NCBI RefSeq assembly: GCF_014645895.1
Contig: NZ_BMMP01000002.1
Span: forward strand, 124,001 to 188,000
Reading direction: 5' to 3'
Length of the DNA stretch: 64,000 bases
Source: Streptomyces daqingensis
Lineage (GTDB): Bacteria; Actinomycetota; Actinomycetes; Streptomycetales; Streptomycetaceae
The notes under the pieces are model-generated. The model was not told the DNA's origin. It saw only the letters and a list, made by a program, of their open reading frames with translations, and did not search any database. This document shows positions 31,706-40,794 of this stretch, in pieces. Within the stretch, counting starts at the first letter, position 1; each line of letters starts with the position of its first letter. A program made the position numbers and the translations under genes.

Positions 31706-32504
31706 GGCGGAAGCGGTGCCACCAGTGGCGGCGGCGCGGGTGCACGGCGAGGCCCAGCCGCCGCCCGATGATCAGGTAACCCAGCATGGCGCCCGTGGTG
31801 TTGAGGATGACGTCGTCGATGTCGAAGGCGCGGCCCGTGACCAGCGCTCCCTGCACCAGCTCGACGAGCAGCATGACCAGGGCCGTCGCCGTCATCACCC
31901 GCAGCAGGCCACGGGTGCGGGGCACCAGAGCGGGCAGCAGCGCGCCGAAGGGCATGCCGAGCACGATGTTGCCGCCGAGCTGCTTGAGCGTGTCGCGCAT
32001 CTGGGGCTGCGAGAGGTAGTCGCGGATGGAGTCGCCGGGCTGCAGGTTGCTGTGCGTGAGCGACTCGGATGCGGCGGAGGGCCCCAGGGTCAGCTTGGAG
32101 AGGACGACCGCGAAGCCCACCATCGCGGCGAACGCCACGACGAGGATCACGATGCGGGCCGCCAGGGGCAGCTGCTTGCTGGTCAGCGCGTCGCCCCGAC
32201 GGGCGCCTGCCGAGCCCCCCTTGCGGCTCTTGCCGGTACGGGCCGGGCGCTTGGCGGAGCCGCCCGCACCGCCCTTCGCGGCCCCCTTCCCGCTGCTGGC
32301 CGCTGCCTTCCCGCCGTTGGCCGCCTTGGCCGCACCCGCCTTGGCCGTCGACGTCTTCCCGGCCGAGCCCTGTTTCGCCGGCTGCGCCACCTTCCCCGTC
32401 GTGGCCGATTTCGCCGACTTCGACTGCTTCGCGGTTCCTTGTCCGCTCTTCCCCTTCGTCGTGGCGGTCGTCTTCGTGTTCGCCTCACTGCCGAACATGC
32501 GCAC
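31680..32504 (-). CDS. VanZ-like membrane protein with Lys/Ala-rich N-terminus
   Basis: 274 aa from a GTG at 32504 that has GGGAGG at good spacing; an ATG at 32498 is 15 nt from that site and a TTG at 32510 too close. About 100 residues of Lys/Ala/Gly/Ser low-complexity sequence precede TM1 (AARIVILVVAFAAMVGFAVVL). The VanZ part shows LGGNIVLGMPFGALLPALVPRTRG, MLLVELVQGAL and AFDIDDVILNTTGAMLGYLIG-like sequence. VanZ of enterococci gives low teicoplanin resistance by an unclear mechanism; most actinobacterial homologues have no known role. The basic tail could bind nucleic acid or acidic lipids, which is speculation. Confidence 0.85.
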   Translation of the reverse strand: MRMFGSEANTKTTATTKGKSGQGTAKQSKSAKSATTGKVAQPAKQGSAGKTSTAKAGAAKAANGGKAAASSGKGAAKGGAGGSAKRPARTGKSRKGGSAGARRGDALTSKQLPLAARIVILVVAFAAMVGFAVVLSKLTLGPSAASESLTHSNLQPGDSIRDYLSQPQMRDTLKQLGGNIVLGMPFGALLPALVPRTRGLLRVMTATALVMLLVELVQGALVTGRAFDIDDVILNTTGAMLGYLIIGRRLGLAVHPRRRHWWHRFRPSSSRGRR

Positions 32505-32605
32505 GCGCAAGCACCTCCCGAGGCCTGGGCACTGTCTGGCCAGCAGTTACCCCCGGTGTTGCCAAGCATGCGCCGGCTCCCGCGACGGCGCCGGGCGCCC
32601 CGCCC

Positions 32606-33412
32606 TCAGGGCTTGCGCGCGACGCCGCCGTAGACGGGGAACTCCGCGTCGGTGATGTCCGGTTGGGGCTCGCCTTCCTCGGGCCGCCAGCGGTGGGCGA
32701 CGACGACTCCGGGATCGACGAGTTCGAGTCCGTCGAAGAAGCGGCTCACCTCCGAACTGGACCGGATCTGCCCCTCCGCCACGGACGACTGGTACGCCTC
32801 GGCGACCCGCGTCAGCAGGTCCGGGTCGAAGTCGGCAGTGGCGTGCGAGACGACGAGGTAACTCCCCGACGGCAGCGCGTTCATGAGCTTGCCGACGATC
32901 TCGTACGCGCCCCGCTCGTCCGTGATGAAGTGCAGGAGTGCGATGAGCGAGAGCGCGACGGGCTGCTGGAGGTCGAGGGTCTCGCGCAGCTCGGGCGAGT
33001 TGAGGATGCCGTCCGGGTCGGTGAAGTCGGCGTGCACATATGCCGTGCGGCCTTCGGGTGTGCCGCTGAGCAGCCCCTGCGCGTGGTGCAGGACTATCGG
33101 GTCGTTGTCGGCGTAGAGGACACGGGTCTCGGGCGCGACGGCCTGCGCGACCTGGTGCAGGTTCGGTTCGGTGGGGATGCCCGCACCGATGTCCAGGAAC
33201 TGCCGCACTCCCGCCTCACGGACGAGCCAGCGCGTCGCCCTGTGCATGAACGCCCGGTTGAGCTGGGCACCGAGGACCACACCGGGCCATACCCGGACGA
33301 CCTGCTCGGCAGCCGCGGCGTCGACCTCGTAGTGGTTGGAGCCGTCCAGCCAGTAGTCGTAGACGCGAGCCGGATGCGGCCTGCTGCTGTCGATGTCGTC
33401 TCTCGCGGTCAC
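32606..33412 (-). CDS. SAM-dependent methyltransferase, DUF574 (PF04672)
   Basis: 268 aa. The N-terminus SRPHPARVYDYWLDGSNHYEVDAAAAEQVV is diagnostic for this actinobacterial family. FLDIGAGIPTEPNLHQVAQ is the SAM-binding loop, VLYADNDPIVLHHAQ the acidic strand, and VALSLIALLHFITDE and YLVVSHATADFDPDLL complete the Rossmann-like core. Substrates are not established; the family is highly duplicated in Streptomyces. The start is GTG with GGGAGAG 6 nt upstream. It lies 80 bp from the acyl-CoA dehydrogenase stop on the same strand, without signs of shared function. Confidence 0.9.
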   Translation of the reverse strand: MTARDDIDSSRPHPARVYDYWLDGSNHYEVDAAAAEQVVRVWPGVVLGAQLNRAFMHRATRWLVREAGVRQFLDIGAGIPTEPNLHQVAQAVAPETRVLYADNDPIVLHHAQGLLSGTPEGRTAYVHADFTDPDGILNSPELRETLDLQQPVALSLIALLHFITDERGAYEIVGKLMNALPSGSYLVVSHATADFDPDLLTRVAEAYQSSVAEGQIRSSSEVSRFFDGLELVDPGVVVAHRWRPEEGEPQPDITDAEFPVYGGVARKP

Positions 33413-33492
33413 TGTTCTCTCCCACGCTCACGGTCTGTGGCGACACACTGTCTCACCGGGCCGGGCACCGACAGCCCAGAACCGGCCAGCCG

Positions 33493-34653
33493 TCATGTCA
33501 TCGCGTCGACGCCCGTCAGGGCCCGCCCGATGATCAGCTTCTGCACCTGGCTCGTGCCCTCGTAGAGGGTGAGCACCCGCGCGTCCCGCAGGTACTTGCC
33601 CACGGGGTATTCGTCGATGAAGCCGTAACCGCCGAAGGTTTGAAGGCAGTTGTTGCTGACGCGTACGGCGGTCTCGCTCGCGTGGTACTTGGCGACGGAC
33701 GCGTCCGTGGCGTACTCCTTCGGCGTGGCGCCCGCGTCGGCCATCCTGGCCACCTGGTGGGTGAGCAGCCGGGACGCGCGGATGTCCACCTCGGAGTCGG
33801 CCAGCAGCTCCTGGACGAGCTGGAAGGACGCGATCGGCTTGCCGAACTGCTCACGCTCCGCCGCGTACCCCAAGGCAGCGTCCAGCGCCGCCTGCGCCAC
33901 CCCCACCGCGCCCGCCGCCACGGAGATGCGGCCCCGCGAGAGCGCACCGAGCGCGATGCCCAGCCCCCGGTCCGGCTCGCCCAGACGCGCCGAGTCCGGC
34001 ACCCGTACGCCGTCGAAGGCGAGTTCGGCGGTGGCCTGACCCCGCAGGCCCAACTTGCCCTTGATCTCGGTGGCGGTCAGCCCGGGGCTGTCGGTGGGCA
34101 CCAGGAAGGCCGTGATGCCGGTCTCGCTCGTGCGGGCGAAGGTGAGGGCGACCTTCGCGACGGTGCCGTTGGTGATGAACATCTTGCCGCCGTCGATGAT
34201 CCAGTCGCCGCCGTCGCGCCGGGCCCGCGTCGTCAGGGACCCGGCGTCGGAGCCGGTGCCGGGCTCGGTCAGCGCGAAGCAGCCCAGCGCCTCCCCGCTG
34301 GTCAACCGCGGTATCCACTCCTCGCGTTGGGCGTCGGTGCCGTGCGCGACGATGGTCTTGGTCACCAGGCCGAGGGAGACGGAGACGATACCCCTGACCG
34401 CCGAGTCGCCGCGTCCCAGCTCCTCGGTGGCCAGCACGTACGAGAGGAGGTCGCACTCCACTCCCCCGTACTGCTCGGGAACGGTCAGCCCCAGGAAACC
34501 CAGCTCGCCGAGGCGCTTCGCGACGGCGGGGTCGACCTCTTCCGCCCGGTCCCACTCGCGGGCGTGCGGCGCGATCTCCGCGTCGGCGAAAGCGGCTGCC
34601 ATCGCACGGATGTCGCGCTGCGTCTCGGTGAGTCCGAAATCCCGTGAACTCAT
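33493..34653 (-). CDS. Acyl-CoA dehydrogenase
   Basis: 386 aa, full length. N-terminal helical domain (FGLTETQRDIRAMAAAFADAEIAPHAREWDR), FAD/substrate strand CFALTEPGTGSDAGSL and WIIDGGKMFITNG, and the C-terminal helices AAEREQFGKPIASFQLVQ and LQTFGGYGFIDEYPVGKYLRDARVLTLYEGTSQVQ with the catalytic Glu in YEGTS. It makes the trans-2-enoyl-CoA in beta-oxidation-like pathways. AGGAG is 5 nt before the ATG. Fourth gene of a minus-strand unit with CoA-transferase and 3-hydroxyacyl-CoA dehydrogenase genes, a place equivalent to DcaA of adipate pathways. Chain-length preference cannot be read from sequence. Confidence 0.93.
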   Translation of the reverse strand: MSSRDFGLTETQRDIRAMAAAFADAEIAPHAREWDRAEEVDPAVAKRLGELGFLGLTVPEQYGGVECDLLSYVLATEELGRGDSAVRGIVSVSLGLVTKTIVAHGTDAQREEWIPRLTSGEALGCFALTEPGTGSDAGSLTTRARRDGGDWIIDGGKMFITNGTVAKVALTFARTSETGITAFLVPTDSPGLTATEIKGKLGLRGQATAELAFDGVRVPDSARLGEPDRGLGIALGALSRGRISVAAGAVGVAQAALDAALGYAAEREQFGKPIASFQLVQELLADSEVDIRASRLLTHQVARMADAGATPKEYATDASVAKYHASETAVRVSNNCLQTFGGYGFIDEYPVGKYLRDARVLTLYEGTSQVQKLIIGRALTGVDAMT

Positions 34654-34715
34654 GGGCTCTCCTGGTCGGTTGCGCAGCCGGCCCCTTGTGCGGGGGCCGG
34701 CTGCCGGGTGCGGGC

Positions 34716-36245
34716 TTACGGGAGGGGGGCGTCCGGCGCGGTGAGGGGCAGGCCGAGCTGGGCGCGTTCGGTGACCCAGCGGGTGGGCCGGTAGCGCGGG
34801 TCTCCGGTCGAGGCGTGCAGGGCGCGCTGCAGGCCGAGCATCCGGCTCGCGCCGATCCGCTCGCCCCAGGCCAGCGGGCCGTGCGGGTAGCCCAGGCCGG
34901 CCGTGACCGCGAGGTCGATGTCGGAGGGGGCGGCGATGTGGCGCTCCGCGATGGACGCGGCCACCGAGACGATGGAGGCGATCAGCCGCTGCGCGACCGA
35001 ACCGTGCGTGTCGCGTACGACGGTCACGGCCGTGCCGGGCGAGGCGAGGACGGCGGCGGCGTCCCGTACGGCGTCCGGCGCGGTCGCCGGGGTCACGGCG
35101 AGGACGCGGCGGGCGGCGGCGAGCGAGAGCGGGTCGACGCCGACGGTCTCCGCTGCGGGAAGGCCCTGGTCGGCGACCGCCGCGGCCACCGTCCCGCCCC
35201 AGGTGACCACGAGGTTGAGCGCGCCGTCCCCTGCTGCTCCGTCCCCTGCGGGGCGGTCGCCGCCCGCGCCGAGCGTGCGGCGCAGCTCCTGCGCCTCGGG
35301 GCTCTCTCCCACGACGCGTACCGGCCGGGCGGCGTCGCCCCCGGCCGGCGGCGCGGCCGGTGCGGCGGCGTCGGCGGGCGCGTCGGGCCCGTACGGGTAG
35401 AAGCCGCGTCCCGTCTTGCGTCCGTGCAGCCCCGCGGTGACGCGGTTGGCGGTCAGATACGACGGGCGGAGGCGGTCGGAGTGGCGGAAGCCGCGCCAGA
35501 CGGTGTCGATGACGGAGGCGGTGACGTCGAGTCCCGTGAGGTCCATCAGCTCGAAGGGGCCCATGCGCAGCCCCAGTACGTCGCGGGCGACGGCGTCGAG
35601 GTCGGCGGGGGCGGCGACGGCCTCCTCCAGCAGCGCCAGCGCCTCGGTGGCAAGGCCGCGCCCGGCGTGGTTCACGAGGAAGCCGGGTGTGTCGGCGACG
35701 GTGACCGCCTTGTGCCCGCACCCCTCGACGAAGGCGGTGAGCGCGGCGGGGATGTCCTCGCGGGTCGACGCGCCGGGCACGACCTCGGCGATCTTCATCA
35801 GCGGCACGGGGTTGAAGAAGTGCAGACCGGCCAGGCGGCTCGGGTCGGGCAGCCGCGACGCGATCTCGGTCACCGACAGGGAGGAGGTGTTGGTGGCGAA
35901 GACCGTCCGCTCGGGCAGCACCGCAGCCAGCTCCGTGAAGAGGGCGGCCTTGGTCTCCAGGTCCTCCCGTACCGCCTCGATGACGAGTTCCGGCGCGCTG
36001 CCCTCGCCCTCGGGGGCCGCGTAAGGAGAGGGCAGCGGTACGAGCCGCTCCGCCGCGGCGTCGGCGTCGGTCCGGCTCATCCGGCCCTTCTCCACGGCCC
36101 GGTCCAGCATGCCGCGTACGAACCCGACGGCTTCCGTCACCGACTCCGGCCGCGCGTCGGCGAGTTCGACAGTGTGCCCGGCCGTGGCCGCCAGCTGGGC
36201 GATGCCGCGTCCCATGACTCCGGTACCGACGATTCTCGTACGCAT
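34716..36245 (-). CDS. 3-hydroxyacyl-CoA dehydrogenase, two-domain (PaaH/DcaH-like)
   Basis: 509 aa. The N-terminal NAD-binding fold RIVGTGVMGRGIAQLAATAGHTV, then TNTSSLSVTEIASRL, LHFFNPVPLMKIAEVV and VADTPGFLVNHAGRG form the enzyme core. The C-terminal 3HCDH domain appears twice: GLRMGPFELMDLTGLDV and, near the end, GLGYPHGPLAWGERIG, after an Ala/Pro-rich linker (about 295-345). This length and duplication match 3-hydroxyadipyl-CoA dehydrogenases of phenylacetate and adipate catabolism rather than fused FadB proteins; there is no hydratase domain. It oxidises the 3-hydroxyl to give 3-oxoacyl-CoA. It lies between the CoA-transferase and acyl-CoA dehydrogenase genes. Confidence 0.92.
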   Translation of the reverse strand: MRTRIVGTGVMGRGIAQLAATAGHTVELADARPESVTEAVGFVRGMLDRAVEKGRMSRTDADAAAERLVPLPSPYAAPEGEGSAPELVIEAVREDLETKAALFTELAAVLPERTVFATNTSSLSVTEIASRLPDPSRLAGLHFFNPVPLMKIAEVVPGASTREDIPAALTAFVEGCGHKAVTVADTPGFLVNHAGRGLATEALALLEEAVAAPADLDAVARDVLGLRMGPFELMDLTGLDVTASVIDTVWRGFRHSDRLRPSYLTANRVTAGLHGRKTGRGFYPYGPDAPADAAAPAAPPAGGDAARPVRVVGESPEAQELRRTLGAGGDRPAGDGAAGDGALNLVVTWGGTVAAAVADQGLPAAETVGVDPLSLAAARRVLAVTPATAPDAVRDAAAVLASPGTAVTVVRDTHGSVAQRLIASIVSVAASIAERHIAAPSDIDLAVTAGLGYPHGPLAWGERIGASRMLGLQRALHASTGDPRYRPTRWVTERAQLGLPLTAPDAPLP

Positions 36246-36354
36246 CTCTTCTCCACCCTCGGCTCGGCGTGCCCGACCGGGCCCGCACAGGTCACTCCGC
36301 GTTCCGGCGACGTCCACCGCCGACGGCCGGGGGCGACGTCCCGGCCCCTCACCG

Positions 36355-37122
36355 TCAGCGCAGGTAGACGCGCTCAGGGTCGACATCCTCGCGCAGCAGG
36401 GCGAGTTCGGCCTCCGTGGGTGGCTCGACGACGGTCAGGTCATCGGCGGTCTTCAGCTCCCAGCCGGTGGCGGCCCGCACGTCGTCGGCGCTGACACCCG
36501 GGTGCACGGCGGCCAGCCGCAGCTCCTCGCCGACGCCTTCACGGGCCAGGATGCCCAACTCGGTGATGACACGCGTCACTCCGGCACCCAGGGGGCGGAT
36601 GCCGTCGGCCAGCGCGCGGTCCGGGCCGGGCGAGGTGCAGAAGTCGAGCCGCTCCGTGAAGGACCGCGGGTCGTGCCGGCGCATCACGACGAACACCTCG
36701 CGGGCGTTGGCCATCACCTCGTTGGCGCCGCCCGATCCGGGCAGCCGCGCCTTCGGGTGGTGCCAGTCGCCGATGACGGAGGAGTTGAGGTTGCCCCACT
36801 TGTCGATCTGCGCCGCTCCGAGGAAGCCCACGTCGATGTGGCCGCCCTGCAGCACGGAGCCGAACAGGGTGGGCATCGGCAGCACCGCCTCGGCGCCGGT
36901 GATGAGCACGGCGTCGGCGATGGTCTCGGGCAGGTGGGAGGGGTGCGCGCCGCACACCCCCGACTCGTAGACGATCTCCAGCTCCGGCGCGACGGTCAGA
37001 TGGGCCAGCGACGCGGCCAGCGTGGGCAGGCCGATACCGGCGAAGACCGTGCGCCTGGCTGCCAGTTCGCGGGCGGCGACGACGGAGAGCAGTTCGGAGG
37101 AGGTAGCGGCGGCGGCAGTCAT
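36355..37122 (-). CDS. CoA-transferase subunit B (CatJ/DcaJ-like)
   Basis: 255 aa. TSSELLSVVAARELAARRTVFAGIGLPTLAASLAHLTVAPELEIVYESGVCGA is the characteristic N-terminus; the Glu in YESG corresponds to the CoA-thioester-forming glutamate of family I transferases. GSVLQGGHIDVGFLGAAQIDKWGNLNSSVIGDW and GSGGANEV follow. With subunit A directly upstream (57-bp gap) it should form the heteromeric enzyme moving CoA from succinyl-CoA to a dicarboxylate or 3-oxoadipate. It is of the glutaconate-transferase-like CatIJ type, not the smaller PcaIJ type. Confidence 0.9.
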   Translation of the reverse strand: MTAAAATSSELLSVVAARELAARRTVFAGIGLPTLAASLAHLTVAPELEIVYESGVCGAHPSHLPETIADAVLITGAEAVLPMPTLFGSVLQGGHIDVGFLGAAQIDKWGNLNSSVIGDWHHPKARLPGSGGANEVMANAREVFVVMRRHDPRSFTERLDFCTSPGPDRALADGIRPLGAGVTRVITELGILAREGVGEELRLAAVHPGVSADDVRAATGWELKTADDLTVVEPPTEAELALLREDVDPERVYLR

Positions 37123-37179
37123 GCGCGGCTCACTTTCGGGTCGCGGGGCGGCGGGCGGCTGGGCGGCGGGCACCCGGCC

Positions 37180-38118
37180 TCACAGCCGGCGCCCGTAGTT
37201 GACGGGCAGGCTCATCGCCTCGCCGACGACGAGCCCGTCCCAGAACTCCTCGCCGAGCTTGGCCACGTACTCGGCGTGGTCGCGGGTTCCGTGCACCCAC
37301 TCCGCGAGCCAGGCCGTCAGCCGCTCCTTGTCCTTGCTGATGGCGGACCACGAGCGGTAGAAGGCGTTGTCGCGGTCGTAGTAGCCCTGGGCGAAGGAGG
37401 GGTGGGCGCCGCGCGGGCACTCGACCACGGCGTTCACGGCGTGCGCGGGGACGACCGTGCGGTTGGGGTCGGAGCGTACGACTTCGCCGTCGACGACCTC
37501 CTCCACGACGACGACGGCCTTGCGGGCGGCGTAGACGGCCTCTGCCTGCACTCCGGTGAGTCCCCAGATCTGGGTGTTCCCGCTGCGGTCGGCGCGCTGG
37601 GCGTGCACGATCGTCACGTCCGGGTTGACGGGCGGCACGACGTAGATCTGCTCGGTCCCGCCGTCCGGGCCGGGGTAGGGCGAAGTCACCTTGCGCAGCG
37701 AGGAGTTCACCTCGGGGAGGTCGCTGCCGCCATAGCTGCGCAGCGGGTAGAACGGCAGCCGCTGCGCGCCCGCGATGTAGCGGCAGATCATGCCGTAGTG
37801 GCTGTACTCCTCGAACTCCAGAGGCGCGGGCCGCGCGCTCTCCACGCGCCGTCGCAGCTCTCCGAGCGACCCCGCCGAGGAGTTGCCGACGAAGGACGAG
37901 ACGAGTTTCGAGACGCATCCGGCGGCGAGCATCTGGTCCACGACGATGTCGGCCGTCATGCGGATCACCGTCAGGTCGCGGCGTCCCTGCCGGATGATCT
38001 CGTGCCCGGCGGCGGTGGGTATCAGGTGCGTGAATCCTTCGAGGGAGACGGTGTCGCCGTCGTGCACGTGGGCGGCTATGGCCTCCCGCATCGTCATCGT
38101 CTTGTCCACTGCGCTCAT
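37180..38118 (-). CDS. CoA-transferase subunit A (CatI/DcaI-like)
   Basis: 312 aa. MTMREAIAAHVHDGDTVSLEGFTHLIPTAAGHEIIRQGRRDLTVIRMTADIVVDQMLAAGCVSKLV matches the N-terminus of 3-oxoadipate CoA-transferase CatI almost word for word, and GLTGVQAEAVYAARKAVVVVEEVVDGEV and PRGAHPSFAQGYYDRDNAFY continue the match. First gene of the minus-strand unit, divergent from the LysR gene, so it probably activates the pathway substrate as the CoA ester. GGAGA lies 8 nt before the ATG. Substrate is 3-oxoadipate or a saturated dicarboxylate such as adipate; the beta-oxidation genes beside it favour the latter. Confidence 0.9.
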   Translation of the reverse strand: MSAVDKTMTMREAIAAHVHDGDTVSLEGFTHLIPTAAGHEIIRQGRRDLTVIRMTADIVVDQMLAAGCVSKLVSSFVGNSSAGSLGELRRRVESARPAPLEFEEYSHYGMICRYIAGAQRLPFYPLRSYGGSDLPEVNSSLRKVTSPYPGPDGGTEQIYVVPPVNPDVTIVHAQRADRSGNTQIWGLTGVQAEAVYAARKAVVVVEEVVDGEVVRSDPNRTVVPAHAVNAVVECPRGAHPSFAQGYYDRDNAFYRSWSAISKDKERLTAWLAEWVHGTRDHAEYVAKLGEEFWDGLVVGEAMSLPVNYGRRL

Positions 38119-38216
38119 AGCGGCGTCTCCACGGCGTCTCGGTGCATCCTTCGGGCCCTGGGCGTCCGTGCCCCGGACCCGGGCATCGGCTCGCACCACG
38201 TTCCCACCCCATATTG

Positions 38217-38236
38217 ATTGGCGTCCAATACCGAAT
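38217..38236 (-). promoter_or_regulatory. Candidate LysR site in the CoA-transferase/lysR promoter gap
   Basis: On the minus strand ATTCGGTATTGGAC (38236-38223) is identical to 40932-40945 before the transporter gene. The adjoining ATTGG-N3-CCAAT dyad (38217-38229) fits the T-N11-A shape of LysR sites. It lies between the divergent lysR and CoA-transferase genes, the classical place for a LysR binding site. Confidence 0.6.
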
Positions 38237-38311
38237 TAAGGTCAGTTTGAGACGGAAAACTGATAACCGGTGGCGGGCGGACGGCTCGCCGCCACTGACT
38301 CCGGGACACCC

Positions 38312-39226
38312 GTGGAACTGCGCCATCTCTCCTCCTTCATCGCCGTCGCGGAAGAGCTGCACTTCGGCCGAGCCGCCAGGCGCCTGCAGATGGCGCAGCC
38401 CCCGCTCAGCCAGCAGATCCGGCAGCTGGAGAAGGAGCTCGGGGTGCAGCTCTTCGAGCGCAGCACCCGTTCCGTACGCCTCACCAGCGCCGGAGAGGCC
38501 TTCCTCAAGCCCGTCCGCACCGTGCTGGAGGACCTCGACATCGCGCAGCGCGTCGCAAAGGCCGCGGGCCGCGGCGAGTACGGGCGCGTGACCGTCGGCT
38601 TCGCCGGCGCCTCCAGCCACGCGACGCTGCCCCGGCTCACCCGGGCAGTGCGAGCCGCGCACCCCGGCATCGAGCTGGTCATGCGCGGCCAGACCTACGC
38701 CAACCGCGCCCTCGCCGGCGTCGCCGACGGCACCCTCGACCTGGGCTTCGTACGCCTCCCGATCACGCAGCACGGCGTGGAGCACCGCGTGATCGGCGAG
38801 GAGGAGCTCGTCTGCGCGCTGCCCTCCGACCACCCGCTGGCGCGGCGGAGCAGCATCACCGTCGCGGACCTCGCCGACGAGCCGTTCGTCAGCTTTCCCG
38901 CGCGCACGGGCTCCAGCCTGCGGGACGTGACGCTCCAGGCGTGCGAGGCGGCCGGCCACCACCCGCGGATCGTGCAGGAGGCCCCGGACTCGTACACGAT
39001 CCTGGCGCTGGTGGCGATGGGTGTCGGCGTGACGCTGACCCTCACCTCGTGCATGCACATCCAGCAGACGGGCCTCGTCTACCGGCCGCTGAGCGGGACG
39101 CCGGTCGTGCTCCAGGCGGCGCTCGCGTGGCGCGCGGACAACCCGTCGGCGGCGCTGCACAGCGTCCTGGACGTCGCGGCAGAGGCTCTGCCCACGCCGG
39201 GGGACGAACCGCACGGGGACGATTAG
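38312..39226 (+). CDS. LysR-family transcriptional regulator
   Basis: 304 aa from a GTG at 38312; VELRHLSSFIAVAEELHFGRAARRLQMAQPPLSQQIRQLEKELGVQLFERSTRSVRLTSAGEAFL is the winged helix, of the CatR/BenM-like group by its LHFGRAA and PPLSQQIR wording. The effector domain follows (VGFAGASSHATLPRLTRAVRAAHPGIELVMRGQTYANRALAGVADGTLDLGFVRLP). A longer reading from an upstream GTG at 38270 is possible but not typical. Regulators of this group respond to aromatic-acid or dicarboxylate intermediates. Divergent from the CoA-transferase unit and followed by thiolase and transporter genes, it very probably activates all three promoters. Confidence 0.92.
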   Translation: MELRHLSSFIAVAEELHFGRAARRLQMAQPPLSQQIRQLEKELGVQLFERSTRSVRLTSAGEAFLKPVRTVLEDLDIAQRVAKAAGRGEYGRVTVGFAGASSHATLPRLTRAVRAAHPGIELVMRGQTYANRALAGVADGTLDLGFVRLPITQHGVEHRVIGEEELVCALPSDHPLARRSSITVADLADEPFVSFPARTGSSLRDVTLQACEAAGHHPRIVQEAPDSYTILALVAMGVGVTLTLTSCMHIQQTGLVYRPLSGTPVVLQAALAWRADNPSAALHSVLDVAAEALPTPGDEPHGDD

Positions 39227-39253
39227 GTGGCGGGACGTCTCAGTCACCGGCGG

Positions 39254-39280
39254 ATCGAATATTGGACCGGCTCAGTACCG
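39254..39280 (+). promoter_or_regulatory. Candidate LysR site before the thiolase gene
   Basis: TATTGGACCGG followed by a short gap and GTACCG (39260-39280) recurs almost unchanged at 40938-40959. The core TATTGGAC also occurs at 38223-38230 on the other strand. The site lies 172 bp before the thiolase ATG in a 225-bp gap, consistent with an activator site. Confidence 0.6.
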
Positions 39281-39451
39281 GATGGAAGGGTCGTCGGCGG
39301 GAGCGCCGTCCGCCCGGCCGGGAGGCCCGGACCCGCCGGCCCTCGGCACAGCCGAACCAACTGACCACCCGAACCACCTGAACCGCACCCAGCAAGCCGC
39401 CCGTCAGCCAGTCAGAGTCAGCCAGCCAGTCAGCCAGGGAGGGCCTCGCCC

Positions 39452-40678
39452 ATGTCAGCCCAGTCCGATGTCGTCGTCTGCCAGCCGCTGCGCACCCCGA
39501 TCGGACGCTTCGGCGGCGGTCTCGCCGGCCAGCGTCCTGCCGCGCTGGCCGCACGCGTCATCTCCGAGGTCGTCGCGCGCAGCGGCATCGGGGGCGAGCA
39601 GATCGACGAGGTGATCCTCGGCCACGCCTACCCCAGCTCCGAGGCACCGGCGATCGGCAGGGTCGCCGCGCTCGACGCCGGGCTCCCCCAGTCGGTCACG
39701 GGCATCCAGATCGACCGGCGCTGCGGCTCCGGCCTCCAGGCGGTCCTCGACGCCGCGATGCAGATACGGGCGGGCTTCAGCGACGTCGTCGTCGCGGGCG
39801 GCGTGGACGTGATGAGCGCCGCTCCGTACTACACGCACGAGGGCAGGTGGGGCATCAAGGGCCCCGGCCTGCAGCTGCACGACTCCCTGGCGCGCGGCCG
39901 CGTGACCGCCGGCGGCGAGAACCACCCGGTGCCGGGCGGCATGATCGAGACGGCGGAGAACCTGCGCCGCGAGTACGGCATCGGCCGCGAGGAGCAGGAC
40001 GCGCTCGCGCTGCGTTCGCAGCAGCGGGCGGCACGCGCGATGGAGGCGGGCTGGTTCGCGGAGGAGATCGTGCCGGTCACCGTCCGGGGACGTAAGGGCG
40101 ACACCGTCGTCGAGGTAGACGAGCACCCGCGTCCCGACACCACCGCCGAGCAACTCGCGGGCCTGCGCCCGGTGATGGGCAAGAACGACCCCGCGGCGAC
40201 GGTGACCGCCGGCAACGCCAGCGGACAGAACGACGCCGCTGCCGCCTGCCTGGTCACCACCGCCGGGACGGCGGAGCGGCTCGGGCTGACGCCGCTGGTG
40301 CGCCTTGTCTCCTTCGCGCGTACGGGCGTCCCGGCGCAGACGATGGGCATCGGGCCGGTGGCCGCGACGAACGCCGCCCTGGAGAGGGCCGGGCTCTCGC
40401 TCGCGGACCTGGACCTCATCGAGCTGAACGAGGCGTTCGCCGCCCAGGTCCTGGCCTGCACGCGGGAGTTGGGCCTGACGGAGACCGACCACGAGCAGCG
40501 GATCAACGTGTGCGGTTCGGGCATCTCGCTCGGGCATCCCGTCGGTGCGACCGGGGCGCGCATCCTCACCACGCTGACGCACCACATGCACCGCGCAGGC
40601 GCCCGGTACGGCCTGGAGACCATGTGCATCGGCGGAGGGCAGGGACTGGCCGCGATCTTCGAACGCGTCGCCGCCTGA
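39452..40678 (+). CDS. Thiolase (acetyl-CoA acyltransferase; PcaF/DcaF role likely)
   Basis: 408 aa. Nucleophile Cys in RRCGSGLQAVLDAAMQI (about residue 92), NEAFAAQVLA, the His motif GHPVGATGARI and the C-terminal Cys motif MCIGGGQGLAAIF are all intact. It should split a 3-oxoacyl-CoA to acetyl-CoA and a shortened acyl-CoA; with 3-oxoadipyl-CoA the products are acetyl-CoA and succinyl-CoA. The start has GGGAGG 9 nt upstream. The body is nearer to general acetyl-CoA acyltransferases than to canonical PcaF, so chain specificity is open. It ends at a strong hairpin. Confidence 0.92.
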   Translation: MSAQSDVVVCQPLRTPIGRFGGGLAGQRPAALAARVISEVVARSGIGGEQIDEVILGHAYPSSEAPAIGRVAALDAGLPQSVTGIQIDRRCGSGLQAVLDAAMQIRAGFSDVVVAGGVDVMSAAPYYTHEGRWGIKGPGLQLHDSLARGRVTAGGENHPVPGGMIETAENLRREYGIGREEQDALALRSQQRAARAMEAGWFAEEIVPVTVRGRKGDTVVEVDEHPRPDTTAEQLAGLRPVMGKNDPAATVTAGNASGQNDAAAACLVTTAGTAERLGLTPLVRLVSFARTGVPAQTMGIGPVAATNAALERAGLSLADLDLIELNEAFAAQVLACTRELGLTETDHEQRINVCGSGISLGHPVGATGARILTTLTHHMHRAGARYGLETMCIGGGQGLAAIFERVAA

Positions 40679-40794
40679 CACCGCCGGCAGACCGGCACCA
40701 GGAGACGGGAGGGCCGGAAGGCCGTCGGGCCGGGCAGTCCGTCGAGCCGGCGAACTGTGCGGCCGCCGGCGCCGTCCCGCGTACGGAGGACACC

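Noticed and set aside
36355..38118. PcaIJ-type 3-oxoadipate transferase with adjacent protocatechuate genes
   Set aside because: The subunits are of the longer CatIJ type and no ring-cleavage genes are in the window, so a complete aromatic pathway cannot be claimed.
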